Numbered from the stretch's first letter, positions 25,319-35,970 are shown. The stretch: 64,000 bases of DNA from Phyllobacterium myrsinacearum (GCF_014138285.1 NZ_JACGXN010000001.1:1539314-1603313), one strand, 5' to 3'. The notes: generated by a model from the sequence alone, not told the origin. Translations and numbers: made by a program.

Positions 25319-26431
25319 TCAGGCAGCAAGTGCCTTGAACTTGGCCAGGATTGCATCGCCCATCTGGGTTGTGCCGACCTTGGTGCTGCCTTCCGACATG
25401 ATATCGCCTGTGCGTATGCCATCGCCAAGTACACCGGCAATCGCGGCTTCCAGACGGTCGGCTTCTTCCACCATGTTGAAAGAATAGCGCAGGCACATGG
25501 CAAAGGATGCGATCATGGCGATCGGGTTGGCAGCGCCTGTCCCGGCAATATCCGGAGCGGAACCGTGTACCGGCTCGTAAAGTGCCTTGCGGCTGCCGGT
25601 TTTGCCATCCGGAGCGCCGAGGGAGGCGGATGGCAGCATGCCGAGTGAACCCGTGAGCATGGCGGCGATATCTGACAGCATGTCGCCGAAGAGATTGTCA
25701 GTGACAATCACGTCGAACTGCTTGGGCCAGCGCACCAGCTGCATACCACCGGCATCCGCCAGCATGTGTTCGAGCTGGACGTCGGAATAGCGCGCCTTGT
25801 GATTGGCGGTAACGACTTCGTTCCACAGAACACCTGATTTCATGACGTTGCGCTTTTCCATCGATGTAACCTTGTTGCGGCGCGTGCGCGCCAGCTCGAA
25901 GGCAACACCCGAAATACGTTCGATCTCGTACGTATCGTAGACCTGCGTATCGATACCACGCTTCTGGCCATTGCCGAGATCAACGATCTCCTTTGGCTCG
26001 CCGAAATAGACGCCGCCGGTCAATTCGCGCACGATCAGAATATCGAGGCCCTCGACAACGTCCTTCTTGAGCGAAGAGGAGTCGGCAAGTGCAGGATAGC
26101 AGATGGCAGGACGCAGGTTTGCGAAGAGCTCCATGTCCTTGCGCAGGCGCAGGAGACCAGCTTCCGGACGCACGTCGTAAGGAACGCTGTCCCACTTTGG
26201 ACCACCTACGGCGCCGAAGAGAACGGCATCGGCAGCCATAGCCTTGGCCATATCAGCATCGGAAATCGCTTTGCCGTGGGCATCATAGGCGCAACCGCCG
26301 ACAAGACCTTCCTCCAGTTCGAATCCGCTTTTGAGTTCCGCATTCATATAGGCGATAATCTTGCGGACTTCGGCCATTGCCTCTGGTCCGATACCATCGC
26401 CGGGAAGAAGAAGGAGCTTTTTCGATGCCAT
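25319..26431 (-). CDS. leuB: 3-isopropylmalate dehydrogenase
   Basis: 370 residues, starting [20 protein letters not shown]. The NAD/metal site is visible in [11 protein letters not shown]-like [19 protein letters not shown], then [10 protein letters not shown] and [13 protein letters not shown]. It catalyses oxidative decarboxylation of 3-isopropylmalate in leucine synthesis. AGAGG on the minus strand is nine bases before the ATG. Shares a terminator with the MHS gene. No leader peptide with Leu codons was found upstream. Confidence 0.97.
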   Translation of the reverse strand: MASKKLLLLPGDGIGPEAMAEVRKIIAYMNAELKSGFELEEGLVGGCAYDAHGKAISDADMAKAMAADAVLFGAVGGPKWDSVPYDVRPEAGLLRLRKDMELFANLRPAICYPALADSSSLKKDVVEGLDILIVRELTGGVYFGEPKEIVDLGNGQKRGIDTQVYDTYEIERISGVAFELARTRRNKVTSMEKRNVMKSGVLWNEVVTANHKARYSDVQLEHMLADAGGMQLVRWPKQFDVIVTDNLFGDMLSDIAAMLTGSLGMLPSASLGAPDGKTGSRKALYEPVHGSAPDIAGTGAANPIAMIASFAMCLRYSFNMVEEADRLEAAIAGVLGDGIRTGDIMSEGSTKVGTTQMGDAILAKFKALAA

Positions 26432-26645
26432 TTCGGGAATACCTCTAGGAGCGTTTGAAAGGGATGGCGGTTCCTTAGCGCAAGTTCAGCAAAGAAGGAA
26501 AGCTTTCTGCGAAATTTTCTGCCAGCCAATACGGCCTGCAATGATTTGTGAAGCCGAGGTCATATCGCTGTAACCCTCCGGTAATGTCGGTGCAATCTTC
26601 GCAGCCTAGTTCCGAGCATGAATTTTATTGATGGGGGTTTTCCAC

Positions 26646-27032
26646 ATGTTCATGCGCAATGCCCACAAGCGGGCGGTCGCAGCCGTGTTTCTGATCGCAG
26701 CAGTGGCTCTGGCCGGATGTGCATCCGATATCATGAAAAACTATATCGGTCAGCCGCTTGAATCGGTTGTTATCGATTACGGCCCGCCAACAGAAGTTCT
26801 GGAGCTTGGAAACGGGGAGCGCGCGTATCAGTGGCGCAAGATTTCGACCAATGCGGTGTCCGGGACATCCACTGGTGAGGTCCGCGATACAAGGCATGGC
26901 AGGCGGTTTATCGAAACTGAAACACCCGGTTATGTCGAGCAGAAGGAATGTTTCTACACGTTCTATGCGCGGTCATCCGGTGGTCGCTGGTACATAACCA
27001 ATTTCCGCAAACCAAAACTGGAATGTGAGTGA
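26646..27032 (+). CDS. Small lipoprotein
   Basis: 128 residues from the ATG at 26646 (GGGGG upstream). A signal peptide AVAAVFLIAAVALAGC ends in a lipobox (LAGC), so Cys near residue 22 is lipid-modified. The mature part has DYGPPTEVLELGNGERAYQW, as in SmpA/OmlA-like small lipoproteins, and two further Cys at the C-terminus. Outer or inner membrane location. Role unknown. Upstream neighbour leuB is divergent. Confidence 0.8.
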   Translation: MFMRNAHKRAVAAVFLIAAVALAGCASDIMKNYIGQPLESVVIDYGPPTEVLELGNGERAYQWRKISTNAVSGTSTGEVRDTRHGRRFIETETPGYVEQKECFYTFYARSSGGRWYITNFRKPKLECE

Positions 27033-27147
27033 TCCTGTTCTGGCGGCTGCGCCGAATGAGCGACGCTGTTTTTAGCTGCAAGGCATGATAGAGATTTTAC
27101 CGCCACAATCGGCCAATGCGCCGACTTTCTACGAACGGAGAATTTGA

Positions 27148-27822
27148 ATGCGCATCTTGCTGCTTGAGGACGAGCCAGAAATGGCTTCGGTCCTGAAGGC
27201 CGCGCTGGAGCGTCGCGATGTGGTCGTCGATCATGTGTCGACATTGGCCGATGCCGAGGCCATGGCAAATTTCGGCCCCTACGACGCCGTAGTACTGGAC
27301 CGGCGATTGCCGGATGGCGAAGGCTTAAGCCTCATTCCGCGGTTGCGGGCGCTGCACGTCGATGCTCCGGTAATTATACTGACTGCCATGAGCAGTCTGA
27401 GCGACCGTGTCGCCGGACTTGACGCGGGAGCCGACGACTACATGGTCAAACCCTTCGCAACGGAAGAGTTGATGGCCCGACTGCGCGCATTGCACCGGCG
27501 GCCGGTCACGTTGCGTGCGGAGCAGACTGTCGTTGGCCGACTGACGTATGACTTCCGCCATCGTGAGGCGTTGATTGATGATCAACCGCTTGAATTGCCG
27601 CGGCGGGAGAGGCTGGTGCTTGAGACATTGATCCGCCGGCCCGGTCGAACGGTATTGCGCGGGACGCTCGAAGAATCCGTATATGCCATGGATGATGAAA
27701 TTGGCTCCAACGCCCTTGATGCCCATGTATCGCGTCTGCGGCGTAAATTGGAAGACGTGGCCGCGGGTGTCGAGATCCGGGCTATACGCAATCTTGGCTA
27801 TCTGTTGCGGGCAACCGGATGA
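27148..27822 (+). CDS. OmpR/PhoB-family response regulator
   Basis: 224 residues. Receiver domain with acidic pocket LLLEDEPEM (N-terminus), phosphoacceptor Asp in AVVLDRRLPDGEG (about 51), Lys in DDYMVKPFATEE (about 101), and a C-terminal winged helix ending LEDVAAGVEIRAIRNLGYLL. Coupled to the kinase gene by ATGA overlap (27819-27822). The regulated genes are unknown. Confidence 0.95.
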   Translation: MRILLLEDEPEMASVLKAALERRDVVVDHVSTLADAEAMANFGPYDAVVLDRRLPDGEGLSLIPRLRALHVDAPVIILTAMSSLSDRVAGLDAGADDYMVKPFATEELMARLRALHRRPVTLRAEQTVVGRLTYDFRHREALIDDQPLELPRRERLVLETLIRRPGRTVLRGTLEESVYAMDDEIGSNALDAHVSRLRRKLEDVAAGVEIRAIRNLGYLLRATG

Positions 27823-29255
27823 AGAAAACTCGCCCGCGTTCACTGCAATGGGTTCTGGTGCGCAGGCTCATTTTGCTGCAGGCGGCGACACTGCTCATCT
27901 TTATTGGCTTATTCTCATTGGTGTTGTGGGTTGCCAATCCCAAGCTGCTCGTCGACAACGAGGCCGCAGTGGATATTCTCAAGAGCGCAATTGATCGAGA
28001 TGCCAATGGCAAGCTGATCGTGCATGAAACAGAAGAATTGAAGGCGTTTCGTGAAGAGTTCCCCAAGCTTTGGTACATTGCCCGCGATTCAAACGGTGAA
28101 GCCGTGCAACAGGGCGATATTCCTGTCGGCTATGCCAACGACACCAGCGATCTGTTGAAAGCTGTAGACCATGCCACGCTCGGCTTTCGCGAAGGGGATC
28201 TGCGTCCAGAGGCCGTCGTCTCAAAGATTGACACCAGGGCTGGTCCCATACAGGTCATCACTTCGACACGGGCATCTCGTGATGAAAACGAGGGTCTGGA
28301 AATCAATATCGACATGCAAGTCGATATGGCTCGAAATCCGGACGGCACGACCGCCTGGATAAGGGTTGTTCCCGTCCTTATCATTGTTGTTGTAGCGCTG
28401 CTTCTGCCGATCATCATTGTGATGGGCGTGACAACACTGGTGACAACACCGGCCGTCGTTCGCCGGTCTTTGGCGGGATTGGTTGCTACAGCCACTCAGG
28501 CGGGGCGTATCGACATCAATAACCGCGCCATGCAATTACCGATCGAACAGGTGCCGCTGGAAATCACACCACTGGTCCAGGCATTCAACCACGCACTTGC
28601 CCGGCTTGGCCAAGGGTATGACCAGCACAACCGCTTTCTGACTGATGCTGCCCACGAGCTGCGCACGCCCATTGCGATCCTGCGTACCCGCGCGGAACTT
28701 CTGACCGAGGATCCGCAAAGCGCGCGTCTGCTGCAGGATATTGAGCGCCTTTCGCATCTGGCGCAGCAGTTGCTCGACCGGCAGTTGCTGGATCAGCCCG
28801 TGGGGCCGGGCGAGGTGGTCAATCTGGTCGAACTGACGGGTCGGCTCGTTGCGGATTTTGCACCATTGGCCATTGCTGCTGGGTACGATCTTTCGTTTGA
28901 ACCGGCATTGAAACCCGTCTACGCACGGGTCAACAACTTGCAGATCGAGCAAGCTGTCGCCAATTTGATCCGTAACGCAATTGAACATTGTGACGGCACG
29001 GGGAACATCACCGTTCTGGTTGACGACTCCGGTGGTATCGAAGTGCGCGATGAAGGGCCCGGCATCCCCGAAGAGGAGCATGAACATGTGTTCGAGCCCT
29101 TCTACCGTTTGCGCCCGCGTTCCAGCGGCGCCGGACTTGGGCTTAACCTCACCCGACAGATTGCCCGGCTGCACGAGGGACGCGTCGATATCCTGATCGG
29201 GCAGTGGTCCGGTGCCCGGATCCGCATGCAATTACCATTGGAGAAGGCGGCCTGA
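27819..29255 (+). CDS. Sensor histidine kinase
   Basis: 478 residues. Membrane segments at about 17-40 (LILLQAATLLIFIGLFSLVL) and 185-210 flank a periplasmic sensor domain of about 140 residues. HisKA motif FLTDAAHELRTPIAIL holds the phosphorylated His (about 281); the ATPase part shows N box NLIRNAIEHCD, DEGPGIPEEEHEHVFEPFYR and SGAGLGLNLTRQIA. Partner of the regulator before it, in one operon. The signal is unknown. Confidence 0.95.
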   Translation: MKKTRPRSLQWVLVRRLILLQAATLLIFIGLFSLVLWVANPKLLVDNEAAVDILKSAIDRDANGKLIVHETEELKAFREEFPKLWYIARDSNGEAVQQGDIPVGYANDTSDLLKAVDHATLGFREGDLRPEAVVSKIDTRAGPIQVITSTRASRDENEGLEINIDMQVDMARNPDGTTAWIRVVPVLIIVVVALLLPIIIVMGVTTLVTTPAVVRRSLAGLVATATQAGRIDINNRAMQLPIEQVPLEITPLVQAFNHALARLGQGYDQHNRFLTDAAHELRTPIAILRTRAELLTEDPQSARLLQDIERLSHLAQQLLDRQLLDQPVGPGEVVNLVELTGRLVADFAPLAIAAGYDLSFEPALKPVYARVNNLQIEQAVANLIRNAIEHCDGTGNITVLVDDSGGIEVRDEGPGIPEEEHEHVFEPFYRLRPRSSGAGLGLNLTRQIARLHEGRVDILIGQWSGARIRMQLPLEKAA

Positions 29256-29264
29256 CCTATCCGG

Positions 29265-29735
29265 TCATTTCGCCTCTTCGATGCTCTCCAGCAGATTGTC
29301 CCGCATGGTCATCAGTTCCGCTCTCAGCCCCGTCGCCTCATCCATAGTGCAGCCGAAAGCCTTCCCCATGGCGACGGGTACCGCCTCGGCCTTCGCCCGC
29401 ATTGCCTGTCCTTCGGCAGTCAGGGCGATTAAAACCTGACGCTCGTCCACCGTATCACGGCGGCGGGTGATCAATCCTGCGGTCTCGAGCCGTTTCAGCA
29501 AAGGGGTCAGCGTGCCTGAATCCAGGCTGAGTTTTTCCCCAATTGCCTTGACGGTCTGGTTTTCCCGTTCCCAGAGGACCACCATTACAAGGTACTGCGG
29601 ATAGGTCAGACCAAGCGCGGCGAGCCGAGGCTGATAGGCCCGCGTCACTGCATTGGCGGTGGAATAGATGGCAAAGCACAGGAAGTTCTCCAGATTGAGC
29701 AGCGATTCCTGATTGTTTGCGGCTGTCTTTTCCAT
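29265..29735 (-). CDS. ohrR: OhrR, MarR-family organic peroxide sensor
   Basis: 156 residues from the ATG at 29735; GGAG is eight bases upstream, which decides against the longer frame from 29795. The N-terminal peroxide-sensing Cys is in [19 protein letters not shown]; the winged helix has [19 protein letters not shown] and [16 protein letters not shown]. OhrR represses ohr until the Cys is oxidised. Divergent from ohr with palindromic sites between them. Confidence 0.95.
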   Translation of the reverse strand: MEKTAANNQESLLNLENFLCFAIYSTANAVTRAYQPRLAALGLTYPQYLVMVVLWERENQTVKAIGEKLSLDSGTLTPLLKRLETAGLITRRRDTVDERQVLIALTAEGQAMRAKAEAVPVAMGKAFGCTMDEATGLRAELMTMRDNLLESIEEAK

Positions 29736-29773
29736 TGTCATCACTCCGTCTGTGTTCCCCCATATAACATACA

Positions 29774-29852
29774 ATGCAATTAAATTGCGCATCATTTAAT
29801 TTTTCATAACTCATACGTAATTTCCTATTGCGCACAATTTAATTGTGTGCAA
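29774..29852. promoter_or_regulatory. OhrR operators between ohrR and ohr
   Basis: Two related palindromes: ATGCAATTAAATTGCGCAT (29774-29792), near the ohrR start, and a longer 25-base one (29828-29852) with arms TTGCGCACAAT and ATTGTGTGCAA. OhrR sites in other species have a TACAATT/AATTGTA-like core; these share the CAATT/AATTG arms. One controls ohrR, the other ohr. Confidence 0.75.
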
Positions 29853-29896
29853 TTTAATGTGCATCGAACAACCTAACTCAACCCAAGGAGCCTACC

Positions 29897-30319
29897 ATGA
29901 GCATTCTCTACACAACCAAAGCGACAGCAACTGGCGGACGTGACGGCACTGCATCGAGCGAAGATGGCCGCCTGAAAGTGACATTGTCGACGCCAAAGGA
30001 ATTGGGCGGCAACGGCGCAGATGGCACAAATCCCGAGCAGCTCTTTGCTGCTGGCTATTCCGCCTGCTTTATCGGCGCAATGAAGTTTGTTGCTTCGCAG
30101 AAAAAGATCAAGCTGTCTGATGATACGTCAGTCACAGCCACAGTTGGCATCGGCCCGCGCGACGATGGCAAGGGCTTTGGCCTTGACGTGGCTTTGGCCG
30201 TGTCACTTCCGGGTATCGATGCAGCCGTCGCCCGCGAGATCGTTGATGGCGCGCACATCGTTTGCCCTTATTCGGAAGCTACGCGCAGCAATCTGAACGT
30301 TCGCCTCTCGATCAACTAA
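29897..30319 (+). CDS. ohr: Organic hydroperoxide resistance protein
   Basis: 140 residues, starting [18 protein letters not shown]. The two redox Cys are in [11 protein letters not shown] and [13 protein letters not shown]. Ohr reduces organic and fatty-acid hydroperoxides to alcohols, using lipoylated partners. It is divergent from its regulator ohrR. AAGGAGC just before the ATG. Confidence 0.97.
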   Translation: MSILYTTKATATGGRDGTASSEDGRLKVTLSTPKELGGNGADGTNPEQLFAAGYSACFIGAMKFVASQKKIKLSDDTSVTATVGIGPRDDGKGFGLDVALAVSLPGIDAAVAREIVDGAHIVCPYSEATRSNLNVRLSIN

Positions 30320-30351
30320 GACACCCGGGCGTTGCAACAGGAATGAAGACC

Positions 30352-31323
30352 ATGAGCAAGACCGGACTGACAACACGCCGTTCCTTCCTGACAGCCACCG
30401 CCGCGTTCGCCGCAGCTGTCAGCCTCAAGGTCGGCGACGCAGACGCAACAGACAAGAGCAGCAAAACCAAATCCAGGGAAACCGCGAAAGGACACAAGGC
30501 CATGAGCACGTTTATCACCAAGGATGGAACCGAGATTTATTTCAAGGACTGGGGCAAGGGACAGCCAGTCGTATTCAGCCATGGTTGGCCGCTGAATGCC
30601 GATGCATGGGAAGACCAGATGGTATTCCTCGCCTCGAATGGCTACCGTGCTATTGCCCATGACCGTCGCGGCCATGGCCGTTCCAGCCAACCATGGAATG
30701 GCAATGACATGGATACCTATGCAGACGATCTGGCCGAACTCTTCGAGAAGCTTGATTTGAAAGAGGCCATCATGGTCGGTCATTCGACTGGCGGCGGCGA
30801 AGTTGCCCGCTACATCGGCCGCCACGGCACCAAGCGTGTGGCCAAGGCTGTGCTGGTTGGTGCGGTTCCACCGCTGATGCTGAAAACCGCTGCCAATCCT
30901 GGTGGTCTGCCAATCGAGGTGTTCAACGGTATCCGCGACGGTGTCACGGCCGATCGCTCGCAGTTCTTCAAGGACCTGACGGCACCATTCTACGGTGCGA
31001 ACCGGCCGGGTGCCAAGGTTTCACAAGGTGTGCGTGATGCATTCTGGGCTCAGGGCATGCAGGGCGGGCTGAAGAACGAACTCGATTGCATCAAGGCCTT
31101 CTCGGAAACCGACTTCACTGAAGACCTCAAGAAGTTTGATATCCCGACCCTGTTCATCCATGGCGATGACGACCAGATCGTCCCCATTGACGACTCCGCC
31201 AAGATTGCCACGACTTTGGTCAAGGGTTCGAAGCTTACGATCTATCCGGGGGCGCCGCACGGTCTGGCAACAACCCACAAGGATCAGCTCAACAAGGATC
31301 TGCTGGCCTTCGCCAAGGCCTGA
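30352..31323 (+). CDS. Alpha/beta hydrolase (chloroperoxidase-like) with Tat leader
   Basis: 323 residues from the ATG at 30352 (AGGA about nine bases upstream). A Tat signal [20 protein letters not shown] precedes the hydrolase fold. Catalytic triad: Ser in GHSTGGG, Asp in FIHGDDDQ, His in [10 protein letters not shown]. The family is usually called non-haem chloroperoxidase or arylesterase; true activity is probably ester or perester hydrolysis. A second start (ATG at 30502, [14 protein letters not shown], with AAAGGA nine bases upstream) matches the usual N-terminus of cytoplasmic homologues. In an operon with ohr. Confidence 0.85.
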   Translation: MSKTGLTTRRSFLTATAAFAAAVSLKVGDADATDKSSKTKSRETAKGHKAMSTFITKDGTEIYFKDWGKGQPVVFSHGWPLNADAWEDQMVFLASNGYRAIAHDRRGHGRSSQPWNGNDMDTYADDLAELFEKLDLKEAIMVGHSTGGGEVARYIGRHGTKRVAKAVLVGAVPPLMLKTAANPGGLPIEVFNGIRDGVTADRSQFFKDLTAPFYGANRPGAKVSQGVRDAFWAQGMQGGLKNELDCIKAFSETDFTEDLKKFDIPTLFIHGDDDQIVPIDDSAKIATTLVKGSKLTIYPGAPHGLATTHKDQLNKDLLAFAKA

Positions 31324-31338
31324 TTTACTGACATGGAA

Positions 31339-31368
31339 AACCCGCCGTGCTTTTCAGCGCGGCGGGTT
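31339..31368. terminator. Hairpin between hydrolase and M3 peptidase
   Basis: Twelve-base arms starting AACCCGCCG and ending CGGCGGGTT around a short T-rich loop, one mismatch. It lies between two convergent genes; the T-run is short. Confidence 0.6.
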
Positions 31369-31376
31369 CTGTGGCG

Positions 31377-33428
31377 TCAGGCAAGACCGCGCTTTTCAAT
31401 CATCGCATCGGGCGTTGGCATCTTGCCGCGGAAAGCCTTGTACAGCTCTTCCGGATCTCGGCTGCCGCCAGCCGAATAAATGTACTGCTTAAGCTTCCTG
31501 GCGAGATCGGCATTGAATACATCACCAGTCTCTTTAAACGCCTTGAATGCATCTGCATCCAGTACTTCCGACCATAGGTAGGAATAGTACCCGGCGGAAT
31601 AGCCATCGCCGGAGAAGACGTGGGTGAAGTGCGGTGTGCGGTGGCGCATAATGATGGCATCAGGCATGGACAGGCTTTTCAACGTGTCTGCCTCGAACTG
31701 AATCGGATCGGTTGGCGGTGTGCCGTCCGCATGGAAAGCCATGTCGACGAGTGCCGATGAGGCAAATTCCACCATGCTGAATCCAGCATTGAACTTGTCG
31801 GCCGCCAGCACCTTATCGAGCAATGCCTTGGGCATCGCCTCGCCAGTGCGGCAGTGAACGGCATACTTTTCCAGCACTTCCGGTACTGTCAGCCAATGTT
31901 CGTAAAGCTGCGATGGCAGTTCGACGAAATCGCGCGACACCGAGGTGCCGGATACAGCTGGCCATGTCACATCGGACAAAAGACCATGCAAGGCATGGCC
32001 AAACTCGTGGAAGAGGGTGCGAGCACCATCCAATGAGAGCAACGCCGGCTCACCCTTGGGCGGTTTGGCAAAATTCATGACGTTGTAAATGATCGGCTTC
32101 TGGCCGCCGTCGAGCTTATGCTGTGACTGCAACGCGCTCATCCATGCACCTGAGCGCTTGGATTGCCGGTTGAAATAGTCACCAAGGAAAAGGCCACGGC
32201 GGCTGCCGTCCGGATTCTGCACTTCCCAGACCCGTACATCCGGATGCCATGTGGGAATGCCGGTCTTTTCCTCGAATCGGATACCGAACAGGCGGGTAGC
32301 GACGTCGAAACAGGCCTCGATGATCTTTTCCAACTGCAGGTAAGGCTTCAGTTCGGCCTCATCGAAAGCAAAGCGTTCATTGCGCAGCTTCTCCGCATAA
32401 AAACGCCAGTCCCATGGTGCAACCTTGTGGTTGCGGCCTTCCGCTGCGATCAGCCGCTCCAGATCGGCCTCCTCTTCGGCCGCGCGATTGCGGGCCTTGT
32501 CCCAGACCGGCTCAAGCAGGTCCATGACGGCCTTGGGTGTCTTGGCCATGGTGTCGTCAAGCTTGTAGGCGGCAAAGCTGTTATAGCCTAGCAGCTTGGC
32601 CTTTTCCGCGCGCAACGAGACCATATCAGCAACGATAGCGCGGTTGTCGGTTGTGCCGCCATTTTCGCCGCGCGCCGCCCAGGCGCGGAACGCCTTTTCA
32701 CGCAGTGAGCGGTCTTCGGAGAAGGAGAGAAATGGTTCTATGATCGAGCGAGACAGTGTGACAGCCCACGCGTCGGGATGATCACGTTCCTCGGCCGCGC
32801 CCCGCATGGCCGTGCGGACAAAATCCGGCAAGCCCTGCAGCTGTACTTCGTCGGTTATGAATAATGCCCAATCGGATTCGTCCTTGAGAACATTCTGGCC
32901 GAACTGCGCGCCAAGTCCGGCGAGCTTCTCGTTGATATCGGCAAGGCGGATCTTGCCCTGCTCATCGAGCCGGGCACCGCTGCGCACGAAACCTTTCCAG
33001 GTTTTCTCAAGAACGCGGTCTGTTTCCGCATCAAGGCCAAGGAAGTCCCGTTGCTCGTATAGAGAATCGATACGGGCAAAAAGTTGCGGGTTCATCATGA
33101 TCGACGAATAGTGGCGCGACATCTTGGGAGCGATGACACGTTCGAGGGCCTGAATCGTGTCATTGGTGTGCGCGCCGGCACGCAGCCAGAAAATGGAAGA
33201 GACGCGATCCAGATCTTCGCCGGATAGTTGCAAAGCCTTCAGTGTGTTCTCTATGGTCGGCGCCTCGTGGTGGTTGATGATAGCATCAACATCGGCAAGA
33301 TCAGCTGCGAGTGCCGCATCGAAGGCTGGAGCAAAGTCATCATCGGTAAAGGCAGTGAAATCAGGAAGCCCAAGTGGTCCGGTCCAGTCCGTCAGTGCGG
33401 GGTTGATGGCCGTTTTCTGTGAGGACAT
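31377..33428 (-). CDS. M3-family oligopeptidase (Dcp/PrlC-like)
   Basis: 683 residues from the ATG at 33428 (GGAG nine bases upstream); the frame is open to 33470. The zinc-binding signature LFHEFGHALHGLL (about 455) is the HExxH motif of thimet oligopeptidase-like enzymes, with a downstream ELPSQLYEHWL helix giving the third ligand. Length fits peptidyl-dipeptidase Dcp. Acts on short peptides in the cytoplasm. Monocistronic. Confidence 0.92.
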   Translation of the reverse strand: MSSQKTAINPALTDWTGPLGLPDFTAFTDDDFAPAFDAALAADLADVDAIINHHEAPTIENTLKALQLSGEDLDRVSSIFWLRAGAHTNDTIQALERVIAPKMSRHYSSIMMNPQLFARIDSLYEQRDFLGLDAETDRVLEKTWKGFVRSGARLDEQGKIRLADINEKLAGLGAQFGQNVLKDESDWALFITDEVQLQGLPDFVRTAMRGAAEERDHPDAWAVTLSRSIIEPFLSFSEDRSLREKAFRAWAARGENGGTTDNRAIVADMVSLRAEKAKLLGYNSFAAYKLDDTMAKTPKAVMDLLEPVWDKARNRAAEEEADLERLIAAEGRNHKVAPWDWRFYAEKLRNERFAFDEAELKPYLQLEKIIEACFDVATRLFGIRFEEKTGIPTWHPDVRVWEVQNPDGSRRGLFLGDYFNRQSKRSGAWMSALQSQHKLDGGQKPIIYNVMNFAKPPKGEPALLSLDGARTLFHEFGHALHGLLSDVTWPAVSGTSVSRDFVELPSQLYEHWLTVPEVLEKYAVHCRTGEAMPKALLDKVLAADKFNAGFSMVEFASSALVDMAFHADGTPPTDPIQFEADTLKSLSMPDAIIMRHRTPHFTHVFSGDGYSAGYYSYLWSEVLDADAFKAFKETGDVFNADLARKLKQYIYSAGGSRDPEELYKAFRGKMPTPDAMIEKRGLA

Positions 33429-33543
33429 GGGGGAAGACTCCGTCATGAGGGATGAACTCTGACCTAACATCTAAGGCGGCAACAGGACGACCACAAGTCA
33501 ATTGCCAGCCGAAAGCGTTGTCGGAAAGCAAACGCCCAAACAA

Positions 33544-33565
33544 AAACGGGGCTTGCGCCCCGTTT
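33544..33565. terminator. Terminator after argG
   Basis: AAACGGGGC/GCCCCGTTT arms with a TTGC loop. It lies just after the argG stop on the minus strand. Confidence 0.8.
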
Positions 33566-33583
33566 CGTGTCCGTATTGCTGGA

Positions 33584-34807
33584 TCAGCTGTTGCGCCTGC
33601 GTGCTGCCAGCGTGCGTAAACGCAAAGCGTTCAGACGAATAAAGCCTGCCGCATCCTTCTGGTCGTAGGCGCCGCGATCATCCTCGAAGGTGACCAGCGC
33701 GTCGGAATAGAGCGACTTCTTCGACTTGCGGCCGGAGACCATGACATTGCCCTTGTAGAGCTTGAGGCGGATCGTGCCTTCCACATCGTCCTGGCTCTTG
33801 TCGATCATCGCCTGCAGCATTTCGCGCTCAGGCGAGAACCAAAAGCCGTTGTAGATGAGTTCCGCATAGCGCGGCATGAATTCATCCTTGAGGTGGGCTG
33901 CACCGCGATCAAGCGTCAGCGATTCCATGGCGCGGTGCGCAGCCAGAAGGATCGTACCACCCGGAGTTTCGTAAACGCCGCGCGACTTCATGCCGACGAA
34001 ACGATTCTCGACCAGATCAAGACGGCCGATACCATTGTCGCGACCGAGATCATTGAGGGTTTTCAGCAGCGTTGCCGGTGACAGTGGTTTGCCATCGATG
34101 GCGACAGCGTCACCCTTTTCGAAGGCGATCTCGATTTCCGTGACCTTGTCAGGTGCATCCATTGGCGAAATGGTGCGCTGGTGCACATATTCCGGGGCTT
34201 CCTGCCATGGGTCTTCCAGAACCTTGCCTTCCGAAGAGGAATGCAGAAGATTGGCATCGACTGAAAAAGGTGCTTCGCCGAGTTTATCCTTGGCGATAGG
34301 GATCTGGTGTTCGCGGGCGAACTCGATGAGATCCGTGCGTGACTTGAAGGTCCAGTCACGCCATGGCGCGATCACCTTGATATCCGGGTTCAGCGCATAA
34401 GCGGAAAGCTCGAAACGCACCTGATCGTTGCCCTTGCCGGTCGCGCCGTGGGCGATGGCATCAGCGCCGGTGCGCGCGGCGATTTCAACGAGGTGCTTGG
34501 AGATCAGTGGGCGGGCGATGGACGTGCCGAGCAGGTAGACGCCTTCATAGACGGCATTGGCGCGGAACATCGGAAACACAAAATCTCGGACGAATTCTTC
34601 GCGCACGTCCTCGATATAGATCTCCTTGATGCCCAGCATTTCGGCCTTTTTGCGCGCCGGTTCCAGCTCTTCGCCCTGACCCAGATCAGCGGTGAAGGTG
34701 ACAACTTCTGCGCCGAGTTCTGTTTGTAGCCATTTGAGGATGATCGATGTATCGAGACCGCCCGAATAGGCCAGCACGACTTTCTTGACGTCTTTCCACT
34801 TGTTCAT
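33584..34807 (-). CDS. argG: Argininosuccinate synthase
   Basis: 407 residues. The N-terminal ATP pyrophosphatase loop [18 protein letters not shown] is diagnostic, followed by [16 protein letters not shown] and [14 protein letters not shown]. It joins citrulline and aspartate in arginine synthesis. Monocistronic with its own terminator. Length is normal. Confidence 0.97.
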   Translation of the reverse strand: MNKWKDVKKVVLAYSGGLDTSIILKWLQTELGAEVVTFTADLGQGEELEPARKKAEMLGIKEIYIEDVREEFVRDFVFPMFRANAVYEGVYLLGTSIARPLISKHLVEIAARTGADAIAHGATGKGNDQVRFELSAYALNPDIKVIAPWRDWTFKSRTDLIEFAREHQIPIAKDKLGEAPFSVDANLLHSSSEGKVLEDPWQEAPEYVHQRTISPMDAPDKVTEIEIAFEKGDAVAIDGKPLSPATLLKTLNDLGRDNGIGRLDLVENRFVGMKSRGVYETPGGTILLAAHRAMESLTLDRGAAHLKDEFMPRYAELIYNGFWFSPEREMLQAMIDKSQDDVEGTIRLKLYKGNVMVSGRKSKKSLYSDALVTFEDDRGAYDQKDAAGFIRLNALRLRTLAARRRNS

Positions 34808-34947
34808 TCTGTTTCCCTGACCGCTGTGCAGTCCCGCTATCGTTTGCTGAAGATGGGGGTTCTTTTATCAGTTGAGGGAATGTTGGCAAGATCAGCTTTT
34901 GCAGGGGGTGATGCTCCATCAGCTCCCATTATAATCAGCGCGTCCGG

Positions 34948-35970
34948 TCACCTCCATCCGAGAGCAGGGGCAACGTGCTTCAGGATCGCCTCAAGGACAT
35001 GTGTGTTGTAATCGACGCCTAGCTGGTTTGGCACCGTCAACAGCAACGTATCCGCTTCCTTGATGGCTTCATCCTGAGCAAGTTCTTTTACGAGCGCTTC
35101 GGGCTCTGCTGCATAGCTGCGGCCAAAAATGGCTCTTGTATTTTCATCAATATGGCCAATTGAATCTCCGTCCCTGCCAGCATTTCCAAAATAGGCGCGG
35201 TCGCGGTCATTCATCAGTGCGAAAATGCTGCGGCTGACTGAAACGCGCGGTGTCCAATTATGGCCCGCTTCCTTCCATGCCTGTCGATAAGCGCGTATTT
35301 GCGCAGCTTGCTGGATATGGAATGGTTCGCCTGACTCATCATTCTTCAATGTGGAGCTTTGGAGGTTCATGCCCAACTTGGCCGCCCAGATGGCTGTGGA
35401 GTTGGAGCCTGCGCCCCACCAGATACGCTTTCGCAGGCCCTCAGAATGTGGTTCGAGGCGCAGCAAACCGGGCGGGTTGGGAAACATCGGCCTCGGATTG
35501 GGTTCAGCAAAGCCTTCGCCTTTGAGCAGGCCGAGGAAAGCTTCTGCGTGTTGACGACCCATGTCAGCATCTGTGGTGCCTTCCTCCGGCTGATAGCCGA
35601 AATAGCGCCAGCCATCGATGACCTGTTCCGGTGAGCCCCGGCTGAGTCCAAGCTGCAACCTGCCGTTCGAGATCAAATCTGCCGCACCTGCATCTTCGGC
35701 CATATAGAATGCATTCTCGTAACGCATATCGATGACAGCTGTGCCGATTTCGATGTTTTGGGTTTTCGCTCCAATTGCTGCCAATAGTGGGAACGGTGAG
35801 GCGAGTTGCCGGGCGAAGTGATGGACCCGAAAATAAGCGCCGTCCACACCAAGTTCCTCGGCGGCAACGGATAAGTCAATCGATTGAAGAAGGGCATCTC
35901 CTGCTGAACGTGTTTGCGATTGCAGTGAAGGCGCCCAATGACCAAACGAAAGGAAACCGATTTTCTTCAT
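34948..35970 (-). CDS. LLM-class flavin-dependent oxidoreductase
   Basis: 340 residues from the ATG at 35970 (MKKIGFLSFGHWAPSL). The luciferase-like barrel shows LSVAAEELGVDGAYFRVHHF, IEIGTAVIDMRYENAFYMAE and GRLQLGLSRGSPEQVIDGW. Members use FMNH2 and oxygen on diverse substrates; the substrate here is unknown. The 140-bp gap to argG shows no feature. Confidence 0.9.
   Translation of the reverse strand: MKKIGFLSFGHWAPSLQSQTRSAGDALLQSIDLSVAAEELGVDGAYFRVHHFARQLASPFPLLAAIGAKTQNIEIGTAVIDMRYENAFYMAEDAGAADLISNGRLQLGLSRGSPEQVIDGWRYFGYQPEEGTTDADMGRQHAEAFLGLLKGEGFAEPNPRPMFPNPPGLLRLEPHSEGLRKRIWWGAGSNSTAIWAAKLGMNLQSSTLKNDESGEPFHIQQAAQIRAYRQAWKEAGHNWTPRVSVSRSIFALMNDRDRAYFGNAGRDGDSIGHIDENTRAIFGRSYAAEPEALVKELAQDEAIKEADTLLLTVPNQLGVDYNTHVLEAILKHVAPALGWR

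Noticed and set aside
28536-29231. 231-codon minus-strand frame opposite the kinase gene
   Set aside because: Overlaps a clear HisKA/ATPase domain on the other strand and has no motif.
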